A stretch of DNA of 13,748 bases from Verrucomicrobiia bacterium (GTDB lineage Bacteria; Verrucomicrobiota; Verrucomicrobiia; Limisphaerales; DTLC01). Location: positions 1 to 13,748 of the forward strand of contig JANWZY010000047.1 in the NCBI GenBank assembly GCA_025061935.1, written 5' to 3'. The notes beneath the pieces were generated by a model. It was not told the DNA's origin, ran no database searches, and worked only from the letters and a program-made list of their open reading frames with translations. The translations under genes were made by a program, and so were the position numbers. Of this stretch, positions 1-7,576 are shown piece by piece (positions within the stretch are counted from its first letter, which is position 1; each line of letters opens with the position of its first letter).

Positions 1-408
1 CGCGACAACCCGTTCGGCTTCATGTAGCCACTTGGCGCCCTGGGGTGTACGTACCCCTAGCCGCAAGTTCCCGCCGCGCCCGGGCAGGTAAATTGAGAAC
101 TCTGGCATGTCGCCACCATCAACCCGGAACGCGCTGTTCATGCAGTAAAGTGGCCGATTGAAAAACTCACCGCCGTTTGTTATGACGAAATCGGTCCCGT
201 CCGGCCAGTACCGAAGTGGCCTGGCAGTTTGCCCCTGCAAATTCGGCTGCATTACTGCAATCCACTCCGGCGGGCTTTGCGCGCGCATGCCAACGACCAG
301 GGCAAACAGTGCGCTAAAGCAAAGCGCACGCTGAACCCCGAAACTGGTAAAACCGGTAAGGCGCGTACGGTGCAGCGTCTTTCCTGGATCGAACACACGA
401 ATAATCAT
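1..408 (-). CDS. Secreted DUF4450-like protein, N-terminal part (truncated by window edge)
   Basis: The frame is open from an ATG at 408 down to base 1 (136 codons) and continues outside the window. The N-terminus has a long basic stretch, then a hydrophobic segment (ALCFSALFALVVGM, about residues 27-40) and a likely cleavage site after MRA, before QS. This fits a Sec signal peptide with an unusually long n-region. The mature part contains LRYWPDGTDFVITNGGEFFN, then RPLYCMNSAFRVDGGDMPEF, then IYLPGRGGNLRLGV. From memory this pattern matches the start of DUF4450 proteins, which are found mostly in Bacteroidetes and PVC polysaccharide-utilisation loci and often precede a glycosidase-like region. 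The biochemical role of the family is unknown to me. It lies 221 bp beyond the GH2 gene on the same strand, which suggests a shared role in pectin breakdown. No Shine-Dalgarno sequence precedes the ATG. The coding call is solid; the family assignment is moderate. Confidence 0.68.
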   Translation of the reverse strand, partial: MIIRVFDPGKTLHRTRLTGFTSFGVQRALCFSALFALVVGMRAQSPPEWIAVMQPNLQGQTARPLRYWPDGTDFVITNGGEFFNRPLYCMNSAFRVDGGDMPEFSIYLPGRGGNLRLGVRTPQGAKWLHEAERVVA

Positions 409-629
409 GTTCACCAACCAAGTTTATCACGGAGCCGTCCGCCTGACAGCAACTGGTTCGCCGGCCGAGGTCCTTGGGCACAGAGTACCTTGAGACCGCA
501 TTTGAAAACCCGATTGCATGACAACACAACCCAGTCGGCTGCACAGGCTCTCGCACGGTCATACAGGCCTGGAACCCGGAAGCGCGTAGCGACTGGAATT
601 GAAGCTGCCCGGCATCTTACTTGTTCTTT
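409..629. other. Intergenic gap between the GH2 gene and the DUF4450-like gene
   Basis: This 221-bp stretch separates the GH2 stop (630) from the downstream start (408). I see no convincing hairpin followed by a T-run, so no intrinsic terminator for the GH2 gene. I also see no promoter with two good hexamers; the best -10-like string (TGATAAACT on the minus strand, about 15 nt before the ATG) lacks a good -35. Short open frames cross it on both strands, but none has a recognisable protein. Read-through from the GH2 gene or a non-sigma70 promoter are both possible. Confidence 0.5.
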
Positions 630-3600
630 CTAGTTTCCGCTTGGGGCTGGTGGGTTGGCTTCGTCAATGTCGGGGGTGGAGGAGCGGACGCGCCTGTATT
701 CGAGTTTGTCGCCGCTTGTGTCGGTCAGTTTCGGTCCAGCGTATATCACTGCCAGCTCAGCCAGCGCGGTTGATTTGTCGGCGCCGAAGCCTGCCAGACG
801 AGTGAGCTTGAGATGCCGCGCAGTCACTGTTTGCGGAAACTTCACCGTTTGCGGGTTCCAGGTCGAGGCAATTTCGCCGTGCGCGAGTTCGCGCCAGTGT
901 TGGCCGTCGTCGCTGAATTCGAGTTTGTAGGCGCGAATATCGCCTGCGTGGTTACGGTCGTTTTGACGATTCATCAGCACAAGCCCGCTCATCGCCACCG
1001 GCTGGGGAAAGCTTACGGTTAACTCGGGTATGGGGTCGGTTGTGGACCAGAACGTGTTCGGGTCACCGTCAATGGCTGCGTTCGGATCCGAGCCTGGCGC
1101 CGTAGCGGTTGCGCGGAGTTTGCGCATGATGAGTGTATCAAAGAGCAAGCTACGAATTTGGGCAGGTTCGATCTCGGTCTTAGGCGCGAATTTCGTGCTG
1201 GCCATGTACTCGAGCAGCGAGCGTCGTAACTGCCGCGCGACCGGGCGTGCTGCGACGTCGGTTACAATGTCGAACGAGCAGACCAATAATTTGCCGCGGC
1301 CGACCCTGGCTTCGAATATGGGCGCGAGCCGCCAGTTCCGGTTCCAGTCGTCAATTGCTGCAACGATGGGTTTGAGCTGCTGCGGTAGCTTCCCGATGTT
1401 GACCGCGCGCGCGTTGCGGACAAGCTCGATCCATTGCCAATCGCAATGGTCTGCGGTGGGGAAATTCGCCAGGGCAGGGTGATTAGTGTCGCACCACAGG
1501 CCGAGCATGCGGCTCCATTGCGGGTTCATCAGGCGATTCCAGAAGATCGGGACCTCGGCCAACGGCGGGCTGAACCAGTCGAGGTCTGCGGGGCGCGGCA
1601 CAAAGAGCACTTTGCCGCCTGCGGCCAGCTCGGCTTCGGCTTCGTCCCACGTGCGCGCCAGTACGACGCCGGGCGGGACCGTGTCATCCGCGTGCGCAGG
1701 ATAAACCCAAAATTGCCAGTCGTTTTCGGCAACAATCCCGGCGCCAAGGTCTGGAGATCGAGCCCGGCCTGTTTGACTCGCCGCAGCGCCTGCGCACCGG
1801 ACACTCAAAACTAGTTTGTAAGCGCCGGGCGACGGGAGTTGGGCCAATTCGAGTTCGATTCTACCCAGGGCCGTGTTTCTGCCGAGGGTGATTGTGCGAG
1901 GTTGGAACTGACCTTTTGCAAACGGTTTGCCGGCCGAGTCAAGTATTTGCCATGAGACCGCGGCGTTCGTGATGGGGCCACGGCCGAAGTGCGCAACTTC
2001 GACTTCGGCTTCGAGCTTGTCGGTCGTCGTGAAGACGCGGTTAGTCAGCCGCGCCAGCGGGACCGTTTCGCTACAGAAGCGGCGCCACTCGCGCGCGGTC
2101 ACGTACCCTTTTTCTTCCCAGAATGGGTCAAGCACGCCCACGAGCGCGGTGCCCTGGCCGATGTAATCGTGCAGGTCGAGCAGTTGGAATCCTGCCAGGC
2201 CGGGCGTGCGCAGGTTGGCCTCGATTTCTTCCTTGTAACAGGCGAGCTGGAACCGGCCAGACGCGCGTGCAAACGGTTTGTTCATGGCTAGCACGTAGTT
2301 CGCGCCGGCCGAGTCCCGGAAAATCTCGAAGTTGCCGGGGCGGAGGTACCCCGTGAACTTTTTGATCACGTCAAAATCAGGGTACGCGCACCACTGGCCA
2401 AGCTCGTGCGCAACGACTGGGACTGTGACATTATACATAGCGTTCCTGTAATCGCGCCCGAACCAGCCAGGTTCGCCCCGCACACGGCGTGGGCCGAACC
2501 GCTGCGTTACAGAAAAGTCCACCCGGTCAAGTGGCCCAGGCGCGTCCGGATCGGTAAAGCCTGTGCCAGTGGTGTAAAGTCTGCGCGGGTCGCGCGCGCG
2601 GAAATACGCCGCCCATTGGGGCAGCACGTCGCGCCACCGGCCTTTAGGTTCGTTACTGGCAGAGAACAGCACGAACGATGGATGGTTACCGTAATGCTGG
2701 ATGATGCGCTCCGTCTCGGCGTAAAGCATTTGTTCCATTGGCGAGTCCGGGTTGAACGTGTTCCACATGCCCGGCTCGATTTGAAGGTAAACGCCAAGCT
2801 CATCCGCTGCAGCGAACGCGGCTTCGGGCGGGCAGAACGAGTGGAACCGGACATGGTTCAAGCCCCAATCTTTGCAGGTTTTGAGCAGCTTGCGCCAATA
2901 CTCGATGTCGCACGGCGGGTGGCCAGTGAGCGGGAAATCACCCCCGTGATGCGTACCGCGCAAGTGCGCCGGCCGCCCGTTGAAAATGAATTCAGTCCCG
3001 TGTGCACGGAACTCGCGAAAGCCGATAGTCGCTCTCACGTAGTGTTTCCCGTTTCCCGGACCTGCCCCCAGATTGGCCGCGACCCAGTACCATGCTGGGC
3101 AGAACTCATCCCAGGGTATCAACTTCAAATCGCGCGTGACCTTAGCGGTAAGCTCCAATCCGCTTGGTGGGATTACAAGGTTTGAGACCCAGTCCGGGCG
3201 GATGGGCATCGAGTCCACCATGCTCATAAGCCCGAGCATAAGTGTGTTGGTGGCTGTCGCGCCGGTGATGTTCCCGATCTTTACAACGGCGCGCACAGAT
3301 TTCGTGTTCAAGTCCGGGAAACATTGCAGATCATCAATCCACACCGGTGGTGTGCTGCGCAGCTCGATTGCGCCGACTATGCCGTTCCAGCTTTGGCCAA
3401 GCGAATCCGAGACACTGTGCGCGTCTGGGCGGTAGGGCAGGAGCATCCGGTTGTCCACGCGGACGGTGAGCCTGTATTTGCCCGGTGCGAGCACGCCAAG
3501 CTCGAACACGTGCGGCGTGCAAAGCGAATTATTCGTGCCGATGAGCCTCTCGTTCAACCACAGGCGCGATTCCCAGTTGACGCGCTCGAGGAACACGACG

Positions 3601-4016
3601 ACGCGACGGCCCTGCCATGCGCGTGGTATTTCGATGTCGCGCTGGTACCACGCCGGGCCGAGGTAATGACGCGGTGGTTGGCACAGGAACGGCACCTTCA
3701 CATTGCCCGGTTTCGTGTAGGCCGCGTAATCCGCGCGCATGAACCAGTTGGTATCGTAGAGCGTAAGCACCCAGGGGGTGTTCGTGCTGATTTCGTAGCC
3801 GTAGCCCTGCGCCTGCAAAATGCCCGGTAATTTGATCCTGAACGCGAGGTTGCTGCTGAACCAGCGTTGTCTGATACCAACATCGTCGGGATCGAGCGCA
3901 AATCGCCATGTGCCGCCCAGCGCCAACGAACTCTGCTCGGCCTTTTCGCAACTGGCAGGGTAGGGGAGTGCAAACAATGCGAAGACGAGCCAGCCCAACA
4001 CCCACGGTTTAGACAT
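630..4016 (-). CDS. Secreted GH2-family glycosidase with discoidin (F5/8 type C) domain
   Basis: Predicted exported exo-glycosidase of the beta-galactosidase/glucuronidase superfamily, 1128 residues from the chosen ATG. The start at 4016 (MSKPW) puts the signal peptide (WLVFALFALPY, cleavage near PASC) at the true N-terminus. An in-frame ATG at 4082 would add 22 hydrophilic residues before it. Domains in order: GH2 sugar-binding sandwich (~30-225); Ig-like sandwich (~226-340); TIM barrel (~340-640) with HLRGTHHGGD, NHVRFHSFCPPE, the acid/base pair in SASNEP (E456) and a candidate nucleophile in AHELGQ (E538); Ig-like domain (~660-745); an alpha/beta, glutamine-amidotransferase-like region (~775-945) with HPALANFPT and GRGKLLVCS; and a C-terminal F5/8 type C/CBM32-like domain (~965-1095, AAIDGDPNTFWSTTDP). 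It is longer than classical GH2 enzymes because of the last two domains. Substrate is not readable from sequence; pectin side-chain galactose, arabinose or a uronic acid are likely from context. Position -3 of the PASC site is proline, so a lipoprotein is doubtful. Confidence 0.9.
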   Translation of the reverse strand: MSKPWVLGWLVFALFALPYPASCEKAEQSSLALGGTWRFALDPDDVGIRQRWFSSNLAFRIKLPGILQAQGYGYEISTNTPWVLTLYDTNWFMRADYAAYTKPGNVKVPFLCQPPRHYLGPAWYQRDIEIPRAWQGRRVVVFLERVNWESRLWLNERLIGTNNSLCTPHVFELGVLAPGKYRLTVRVDNRMLLPYRPDAHSVSDSLGQSWNGIVGAIELRSTPPVWIDDLQCFPDLNTKSVRAVVKIGNITGATATNTLMLGLMSMVDSMPIRPDWVSNLVIPPSGLELTAKVTRDLKLIPWDEFCPAWYWVAANLGAGPGNGKHYVRATIGFREFRAHGTEFIFNGRPAHLRGTHHGGDFPLTGHPPCDIEYWRKLLKTCKDWGLNHVRFHSFCPPEAAFAAADELGVYLQIEPGMWNTFNPDSPMEQMLYAETERIIQHYGNHPSFVLFSASNEPKGRWRDVLPQWAAYFRARDPRRLYTTGTGFTDPDAPGPLDRVDFSVTQRFGPRRVRGEPGWFGRDYRNAMYNVTVPVVAHELGQWCAYPDFDVIKKFTGYLRPGNFEIFRDSAGANYVLAMNKPFARASGRFQLACYKEEIEANLRTPGLAGFQLLDLHDYIGQGTALVGVLDPFWEEKGYVTAREWRRFCSETVPLARLTNRVFTTTDKLEAEVEVAHFGRGPITNAAVSWQILDSAGKPFAKGQFQPRTITLGRNTALGRIELELAQLPSPGAYKLVLSVRCAGAAASQTGRARSPDLGAGIVAENDWQFWVYPAHADDTVPPGVVLARTWDEAEAELAAGGKVLFVPRPADLDWFSPPLAEVPIFWNRLMNPQWSRMLGLWCDTNHPALANFPTADHCDWQWIELVRNARAVNIGKLPQQLKPIVAAIDDWNRNWRLAPIFEARVGRGKLLVCSFDIVTDVAARPVARQLRRSLLEYMASTKFAPKTEIEPAQIRSLLFDTLIMRKLRATATAPGSDPNAAIDGDPNTFWSTTDPIPELTVSFPQPVAMSGLVLMNRQNDRNHAGDIRAYKLEFSDDGQHWRELAHGEIASTWNPQTVKFPQTVTARHLKLTRLAGFGADKSTALAELAVIYAGPKLTDTSGDKLEYRRVRSSTPDIDEANPPAPSGN

Positions 4017-4097
4017 TCTCAAGACGCCCGAGCCAGTGCGTTCGTGTTCTGTTTTCTCACAATCCACGTTCATGTATGCCATGGCGTGCCGATGTTA

Positions 4098-4128
4098 ATT
4101 ATTAGTGCTCTTCTGGCAATGTGGCCAA
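4098..4128 (-). promoter_or_regulatory. Weak candidate promoter for the GH2 gene
   Basis: On the minus strand, TTGGCC (4128-4123, 4 of 6 to TTGACA) and AATAAT (4103-4098, 5 of 6 to TATAAT) are separated by 19 bp. Transcription would start near 4091. That would leave a leader of about 75 nt before the ATG at 4016, but only about 9 nt before the upstream ATG at 4082, which mildly favours the shorter protein. The spacer is long and the -35 is poor, and promoter rules for this phylum are not well known. Confidence 0.22.
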
Positions 4129-4137
4129 CATTGGCCA
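4122..4137. promoter_or_regulatory. Paired TGGCCA palindromes, possible operator
   Basis: Two copies of the self-complementary hexamer TGGCCA (4122-4127 and 4132-4137) lie 4 bp apart in the 171-bp gap before the GH2 gene, overlapping the candidate -35. The arrangement is both a direct and an inverted repeat, as in many dimeric repressor sites. No cognate regulator is visible in the window, so function is inference. Confidence 0.22.
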
Positions 4138-4153
4138 TGCTGTGATTGTTCAT

Positions 4154-4182
4154 CTCCGACCCGGCTTGAAAAAACTCCGACC
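4154..4182. repeat. Direct repeat CTCCGACC, 21 bp apart
   Basis: CTCCGACC occurs at 4154-4161 and again at 4175-4182 in the non-coding gap between the GH43/GH50-like gene and the GH2 gene. The 21-bp pitch equals two helical turns, so both copies face the same side of the DNA. They sit about 63-91 bp upstream of the candidate GH2 transcription start, a usual place for activator sites. It could also be chance at this length. Confidence 0.3.
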
Positions 4183-4187
4183 TCAGT

Positions 4188-7172
4188 TCAATTGACAATT
4201 GGCCTGCGGGTCGTTGGCGGTTTAGAACCGGCGTGCACATCAAACAGCCGGTTGTGTGTAACCTTGGCAGCTTCGACCAACTCGGCATATGGCAGGTCGG
4301 TCACGTCAACAAACCCGATGTTGTAATTCTCGCCGTCGAACCTGCCCGTGGCCGGCTGGTCCGCCCACTGGAACCAGTGCGCGCCGATGACGGCAGGGTG
4401 CGCGGCAGCGTTTTCGACATAGTACTGATACGCTGCGCCGCGCTCGGATTGATTCGCCGTTTGCCTCAATCCTGGCGCGAGGCCGCGCCCGGGTACGCCA
4501 AAGTGGAACTCGCCGATGAGTATGGGCCTGCCCGTGACCCTGTAAACTCTGTCGAGCATGGCCGGGTCGGGCTTGTAATCGTAGCAATTCAAGCTAAACA
4601 CATCGAACGTGCGCGCGGCGCGTAGCATGCGGTCCGGCACATGCGACCCGAAACGCAAGCCCAGATTCAAATGGTTCGGGTCGTGCCTGCGAATGGCGCC
4701 GTTGACCACCTCCAAGAACTGCTCGACTGCGGCATACACGAATTCGCGCCTGCGCTCGGGCGAATCGCCATCTGCAAGGAACTGTTTCAGTGCGCGCTGG
4801 ATCGGCGCGTCCGGCCCGGCAAGAATGGCCTCGACAATGTCCAGCTCGCGCCCGGGCCAGGGCGGTTCGTTGGCCACAAAGTACCCGAGCAGCCACGGGT
4901 CGTCCTTGCGCGGCGCGCATTGTTCACGGGCGGCCTCCTCGACCCGGTTGGTGAACTCGGGCGCAAACACATCGGGCAAGCCGAGGTACCCGGTTTCGAT
5001 TCCCCAGCCGCGTAACATCACCACATACGGCTTCCGTTTGGCGTCCCAGAGCCTGCGGTCCGACCAGTTGCCAATCGTGTTGAACCCCCACGCATCCAAT
5101 CTATCCAATGTAAGCTCGATCCACTGCGCGAGCCACGCATCGCCGAAGCGCCGGGACAAGTTCCATGTGTAAAACGACGCGTCCGGCGCGCGGCCCGGCC
5201 GCGGCTGCTGCCCTAGCGCCTTGCGCAGTTCCGGTGGCGGCAGCGCGGCGAACAGGTCTTCGCGGCCTGCCACAGGCGTTCCCACCCACGGCGTGATCAC
5301 GTTCACGCCCACTGAAAAAAACAGGTGCCCGTCCGGGTCAACAAACCACCAGCGCCCATCAATTTGCTCGACGCGGAAGAACCCGGTCGCGCGCGCTTTC
5401 GGGGCGGCGTACCCGCCGAAATTGCAGTACCCGAATTCCTTACCCGTGCCTAATCGCTCGCGGTCAGTTTCCCAAGCAGATTTTAAGTCTTCGAGCGAGC
5501 GCGCTTTGCCAGGCCAATCGTCATGAATCCATTGGCCGAATTCGTCCACGAGTGGTTTCGGGCCGAGCACGGCATCGCCGGGGGATTCTTTGTGCAGCGA
5601 CGCAACCCGCAGCTCGAACGTTTGCGTGCCGATCGGCGCGTCCATGGCAAACCCGATCGCTTGCACGTTGGTCAGCGGCCCGACGGCACCGGTCAGGTTC
5701 AGCCAATACGCCCCATGCGGTTTGTTGCCCAGCGCAGCGAGGTCGTGCCCCTGCCGGTCGCGTTGCGCGAAGAACCGAAGCGGGAGCGCGGCGCGCGTCC
5801 ATGCGCCTGCCAACGGGTGCAATCGAACCTTGCGAATGCCGTCGGTGGTGAACACCCGCACTTCTGTAGCAGCCGGACTCGAAGCGCGGAACTCGAGTGC
5901 GAGAAACGAGTACCCGGACCAATCAGTCGGGAGCGCAGGATCAAGCTCGGCCAAAGTCCACTTAACCTCGCGCTGTGCAGGGGTGAATACAGCCCGATGC
6001 ACGTGCATTGGCGGTTTAAGCTCGATGTAGGTGGGCTTGTCACGGTCGCAGGTGAGCCAACCGTCCTTAAACTCGAGTTCTACTACCTGGATCGAGCTCC
6101 GGCGTTGTTCGTAGCCGTCTTTCCGCGCGTCCTCGCCGCGCCGGCCCGGATGGGTGAAATAGAACAAGAACGCGCGCTCATCGCTTACGACTACGTCCGG
6201 GTGCTGGCCGATGACGCCGTCGTCTGGTCCGTTGCCCGGTTGCTGGAGCAGCGGCTCGGGCTGGCGCGTCCAGGTCAGCAGGTCATCTGAGCGATAGACC
6301 CCTAGGCCGCGCCAGTTATCAACAATCATCCAGTAACGGCCTTTCCAGTGAAAAACCTTCGGCCCTTCACAGCGTTGGTCGCCTATAGCTTTACCCCTGT
6401 CGGTCCAAGTGAACAGGTCATGGCTGTCGGCGTAGTAGATGGACTTGCGGTCGCGCTCGTTGTTGTACCACATGCGCCAGGTGCCGTCGGGAAGCCGCAG
6501 CACGCATGCGTCAATCACCCTGTCTGAGGCAAGTTTAAGCACCGATTCGAACTTCCAATCGAGCAGGTTTGTGCTCGTCAGGTGCACGATATCGCGCGGC
6601 GCGTTCCAGTTCGTGAAAATGCCGGGCACAACGGTCAAAAACATGTGATACGTACCCTCGTGCTCGATGACCTCGGGCGCCCAGTAAGTGTAATTGGTCT
6701 GGCCGTAACCGATCCTAGCTGTGCCGCGATAACGCCATGTCGCGCCGTCGTCGGAGGATTCCGCGATGCCAATGTGTGTGCCGTGGACCCATGCCACCCC
6801 CGGATCGTTCGTGGCGTTCGCGCGGCGGTTGGTGTAGAACATGAACCATTTCCGTTCAAGCCGGTTCCAGACCACGACCGGGTCCGCCGCGCCGTCGTGA
6901 ATCGGATCGCGGTACAGCGGCTTGGGCGCGAGCTTGCCCGGGCGCGCTTCAGGCTGAGCCGGTTGCGCTGATGCAGCCAGGCCATGCGCCAGCAGTACAA
7001 TCAGCGCCAAAATGCAACCCGCCGAATTCCCAGTGAAACTGCTGTGTCTTCCACCGTTCGGGCGAGACCTGAGGGTACGCAACTGTGCAAACGGCCGTAT
7101 GGAAACTTGGTAAGTGAGGTGGTTGCAACGGAGCGCAACCCGCCAGTGCACCAGCCATTCGAGTGTTCTCAT
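4188..7172 (-). CDS. Two-domain glycosidase: GH43-like propeller fused to GH50/agarase-like TIM barrel
   Basis: Predicted secreted enzyme with two catalytic modules, 994 residues from the ATG at 7172. That ATG overlaps the stop of the lyase gene (ATGA), indicating translational coupling. A longer frame back to 7319 would run inside the lyase gene and is not needed. The signal peptide is ILALIVLLAHGLAASA (~residues 54-69) after a long basic n-region. Module 1 (~85-385) is a five-bladed propeller of the GH43/GH32 type, with candidate triad D97 (GAADPVVV), D221 (RVIDACVLRL) and E269 (RCEGPKVF). Residues ~390-530 form a beta-sandwich, CBM-like linker. Module 2 (~537-994) resembles GH50 beta-agarase-like clan GH-A proteins: LVDEFGQWIHDDWPGK, ATGFFRVEQIDGRWWFVDPD, acid/base E769 in VANEPPWPG and nucleophile candidate E888 in LIGEFHFGVPG. 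Both active sites look intact. Agarase activity is unlikely next to a pectin lyase; a galactose-type linkage in pectin side chains is my guess. Exact families need profile searches. Confidence 0.86.
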   Translation of the reverse strand: MRTLEWLVHWRVALRCNHLTYQVSIRPFAQLRTLRSRPNGGRHSSFTGNSAGCILALIVLLAHGLAASAQPAQPEARPGKLAPKPLYRDPIHDGAADPVVVWNRLERKWFMFYTNRRANATNDPGVAWVHGTHIGIAESSDDGATWRYRGTARIGYGQTNYTYWAPEVIEHEGTYHMFLTVVPGIFTNWNAPRDIVHLTSTNLLDWKFESVLKLASDRVIDACVLRLPDGTWRMWYNNERDRKSIYYADSHDLFTWTDRGKAIGDQRCEGPKVFHWKGRYWMIVDNWRGLGVYRSDDLLTWTRQPEPLLQQPGNGPDDGVIGQHPDVVVSDERAFLFYFTHPGRRGEDARKDGYEQRRSSIQVVELEFKDGWLTCDRDKPTYIELKPPMHVHRAVFTPAQREVKWTLAELDPALPTDWSGYSFLALEFRASSPAATEVRVFTTDGIRKVRLHPLAGAWTRAALPLRFFAQRDRQGHDLAALGNKPHGAYWLNLTGAVGPLTNVQAIGFAMDAPIGTQTFELRVASLHKESPGDAVLGPKPLVDEFGQWIHDDWPGKARSLEDLKSAWETDRERLGTGKEFGYCNFGGYAAPKARATGFFRVEQIDGRWWFVDPDGHLFFSVGVNVITPWVGTPVAGREDLFAALPPPELRKALGQQPRPGRAPDASFYTWNLSRRFGDAWLAQWIELTLDRLDAWGFNTIGNWSDRRLWDAKRKPYVVMLRGWGIETGYLGLPDVFAPEFTNRVEEAAREQCAPRKDDPWLLGYFVANEPPWPGRELDIVEAILAGPDAPIQRALKQFLADGDSPERRREFVYAAVEQFLEVVNGAIRRHDPNHLNLGLRFGSHVPDRMLRAARTFDVFSLNCYDYKPDPAMLDRVYRVTGRPILIGEFHFGVPGRGLAPGLRQTANQSERGAAYQYYVENAAAHPAVIGAHWFQWADQPATGRFDGENYNIGFVDVTDLPYAELVEAAKVTHNRLFDVHAGSKPPTTRRPIVN
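7169..7172 (-). other. ATGA stop/start overlap, translational coupling
   Basis: The lyase gene ends with TGA (7171-7169) and the next gene begins with ATG (7172-7170), so the two codons share bases. This is a classic coupling junction and implies that both proteins come from one transcript. There is no Shine-Dalgarno sequence before the ATG, so its translation may depend on ribosomes finishing the lyase. Confidence 0.75.
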
Positions 7173-7576
7173 TGCAGTTGCAGAAGATAGAACCGTTGCG
7201 GCTCGGCGCCAACCGCGTTTGTAATGGTAAGCCTGCCTGCGGCATCGAATGCGTTTGTGGCAATCCGCGTCCACGCTGACACCGGCAAAGTGAGGTTGGT
7301 CGAGGTCAGCACGTAACACGGTTCATTTGCCGGACCGTTGGTGCAGCTCAGCACCAGGCCCCCGGCGGTCAGGCTCGCTGTTAGCTGTGGCCGCGCGATC
7401 ACGCGCAACGTGCCGTCCAGGGTCAGTTTCGACGTAAGCCATGCAAGCTCAGGCGCCAGCGGCGGAAGCGAAATTGCGTTGAACCGGCCGGAATAATTCG
7501 GCGCGTCGAACAGTTTGAACACGTCCCCGGCTGCGAGCGCGCCCGCAATGTTGGTCACGATGAGCGTGCCGCCGTA
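7169..7576 (-). repeat. C-terminal module of the lyase, copy 1 of a module shared by two neighbouring genes
   Basis: Residues ~1399-1533 run from GGTLIVTN through GDVFKLFDAPNYSGRFNAIS, then LAWL..KL...GTLRVI, to a closing STNLTLPVSAWTRIATNAF with GRLTITN and QRFYLLQLQ. The end of the upstream gene (11795-12220) matches it step for step. The ~75 residues before it are also similar (APG....GT.T....L.L..GSTT). The module closes both exported proteins, so a role in export, anchoring or passenger capping is plausible but not shown. Confidence 0.8.

Noticed and set aside
314..562. 82-codon minus-strand frame across the gap before the DUF4450-like gene
   Set aside because: It overlaps the N-terminus of the DUF4450-like gene in another frame, and the protein shows no motif or signal peptide.
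2406..3185. 259-codon open frame on the plus strand
   Set aside because: Antisense shadow of the GH2 barrel region; no motifs, and arginine/proline-rich composition typical of a wrong frame.
4164..4190. T-run (TTTTTT on the minus strand) after the GH43/GH50-like stop as an intrinsic terminator
   Set aside because: The preceding sequence offers only a 4-bp AACT/AGTT stem, too weak for a terminator.
4070..4288. 72-codon minus-strand frame in the gap before the GH2 gene, including a 27-codon sub-frame from 4153
   Set aside because: It overlaps the 3' end of the GH43/GH50-like gene in another frame, has no recognisable domain, and its GGAG lies directly against the inner ATG with no spacing. 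Possible leader peptide, but unsupported.
5523..6290. 255-codon open frame on the plus strand
   Set aside because: Antisense to the propeller and linker of the GH43/GH50-like gene, whose catalytic motifs are intact in the other strand.
7173..7319. Longer start at 7319 for the GH43/GH50-like gene
   Set aside because: It would put 49 extra codons inside the lyase gene with no signal-peptide character; the ATG overlapping the lyase stop is the natural start.
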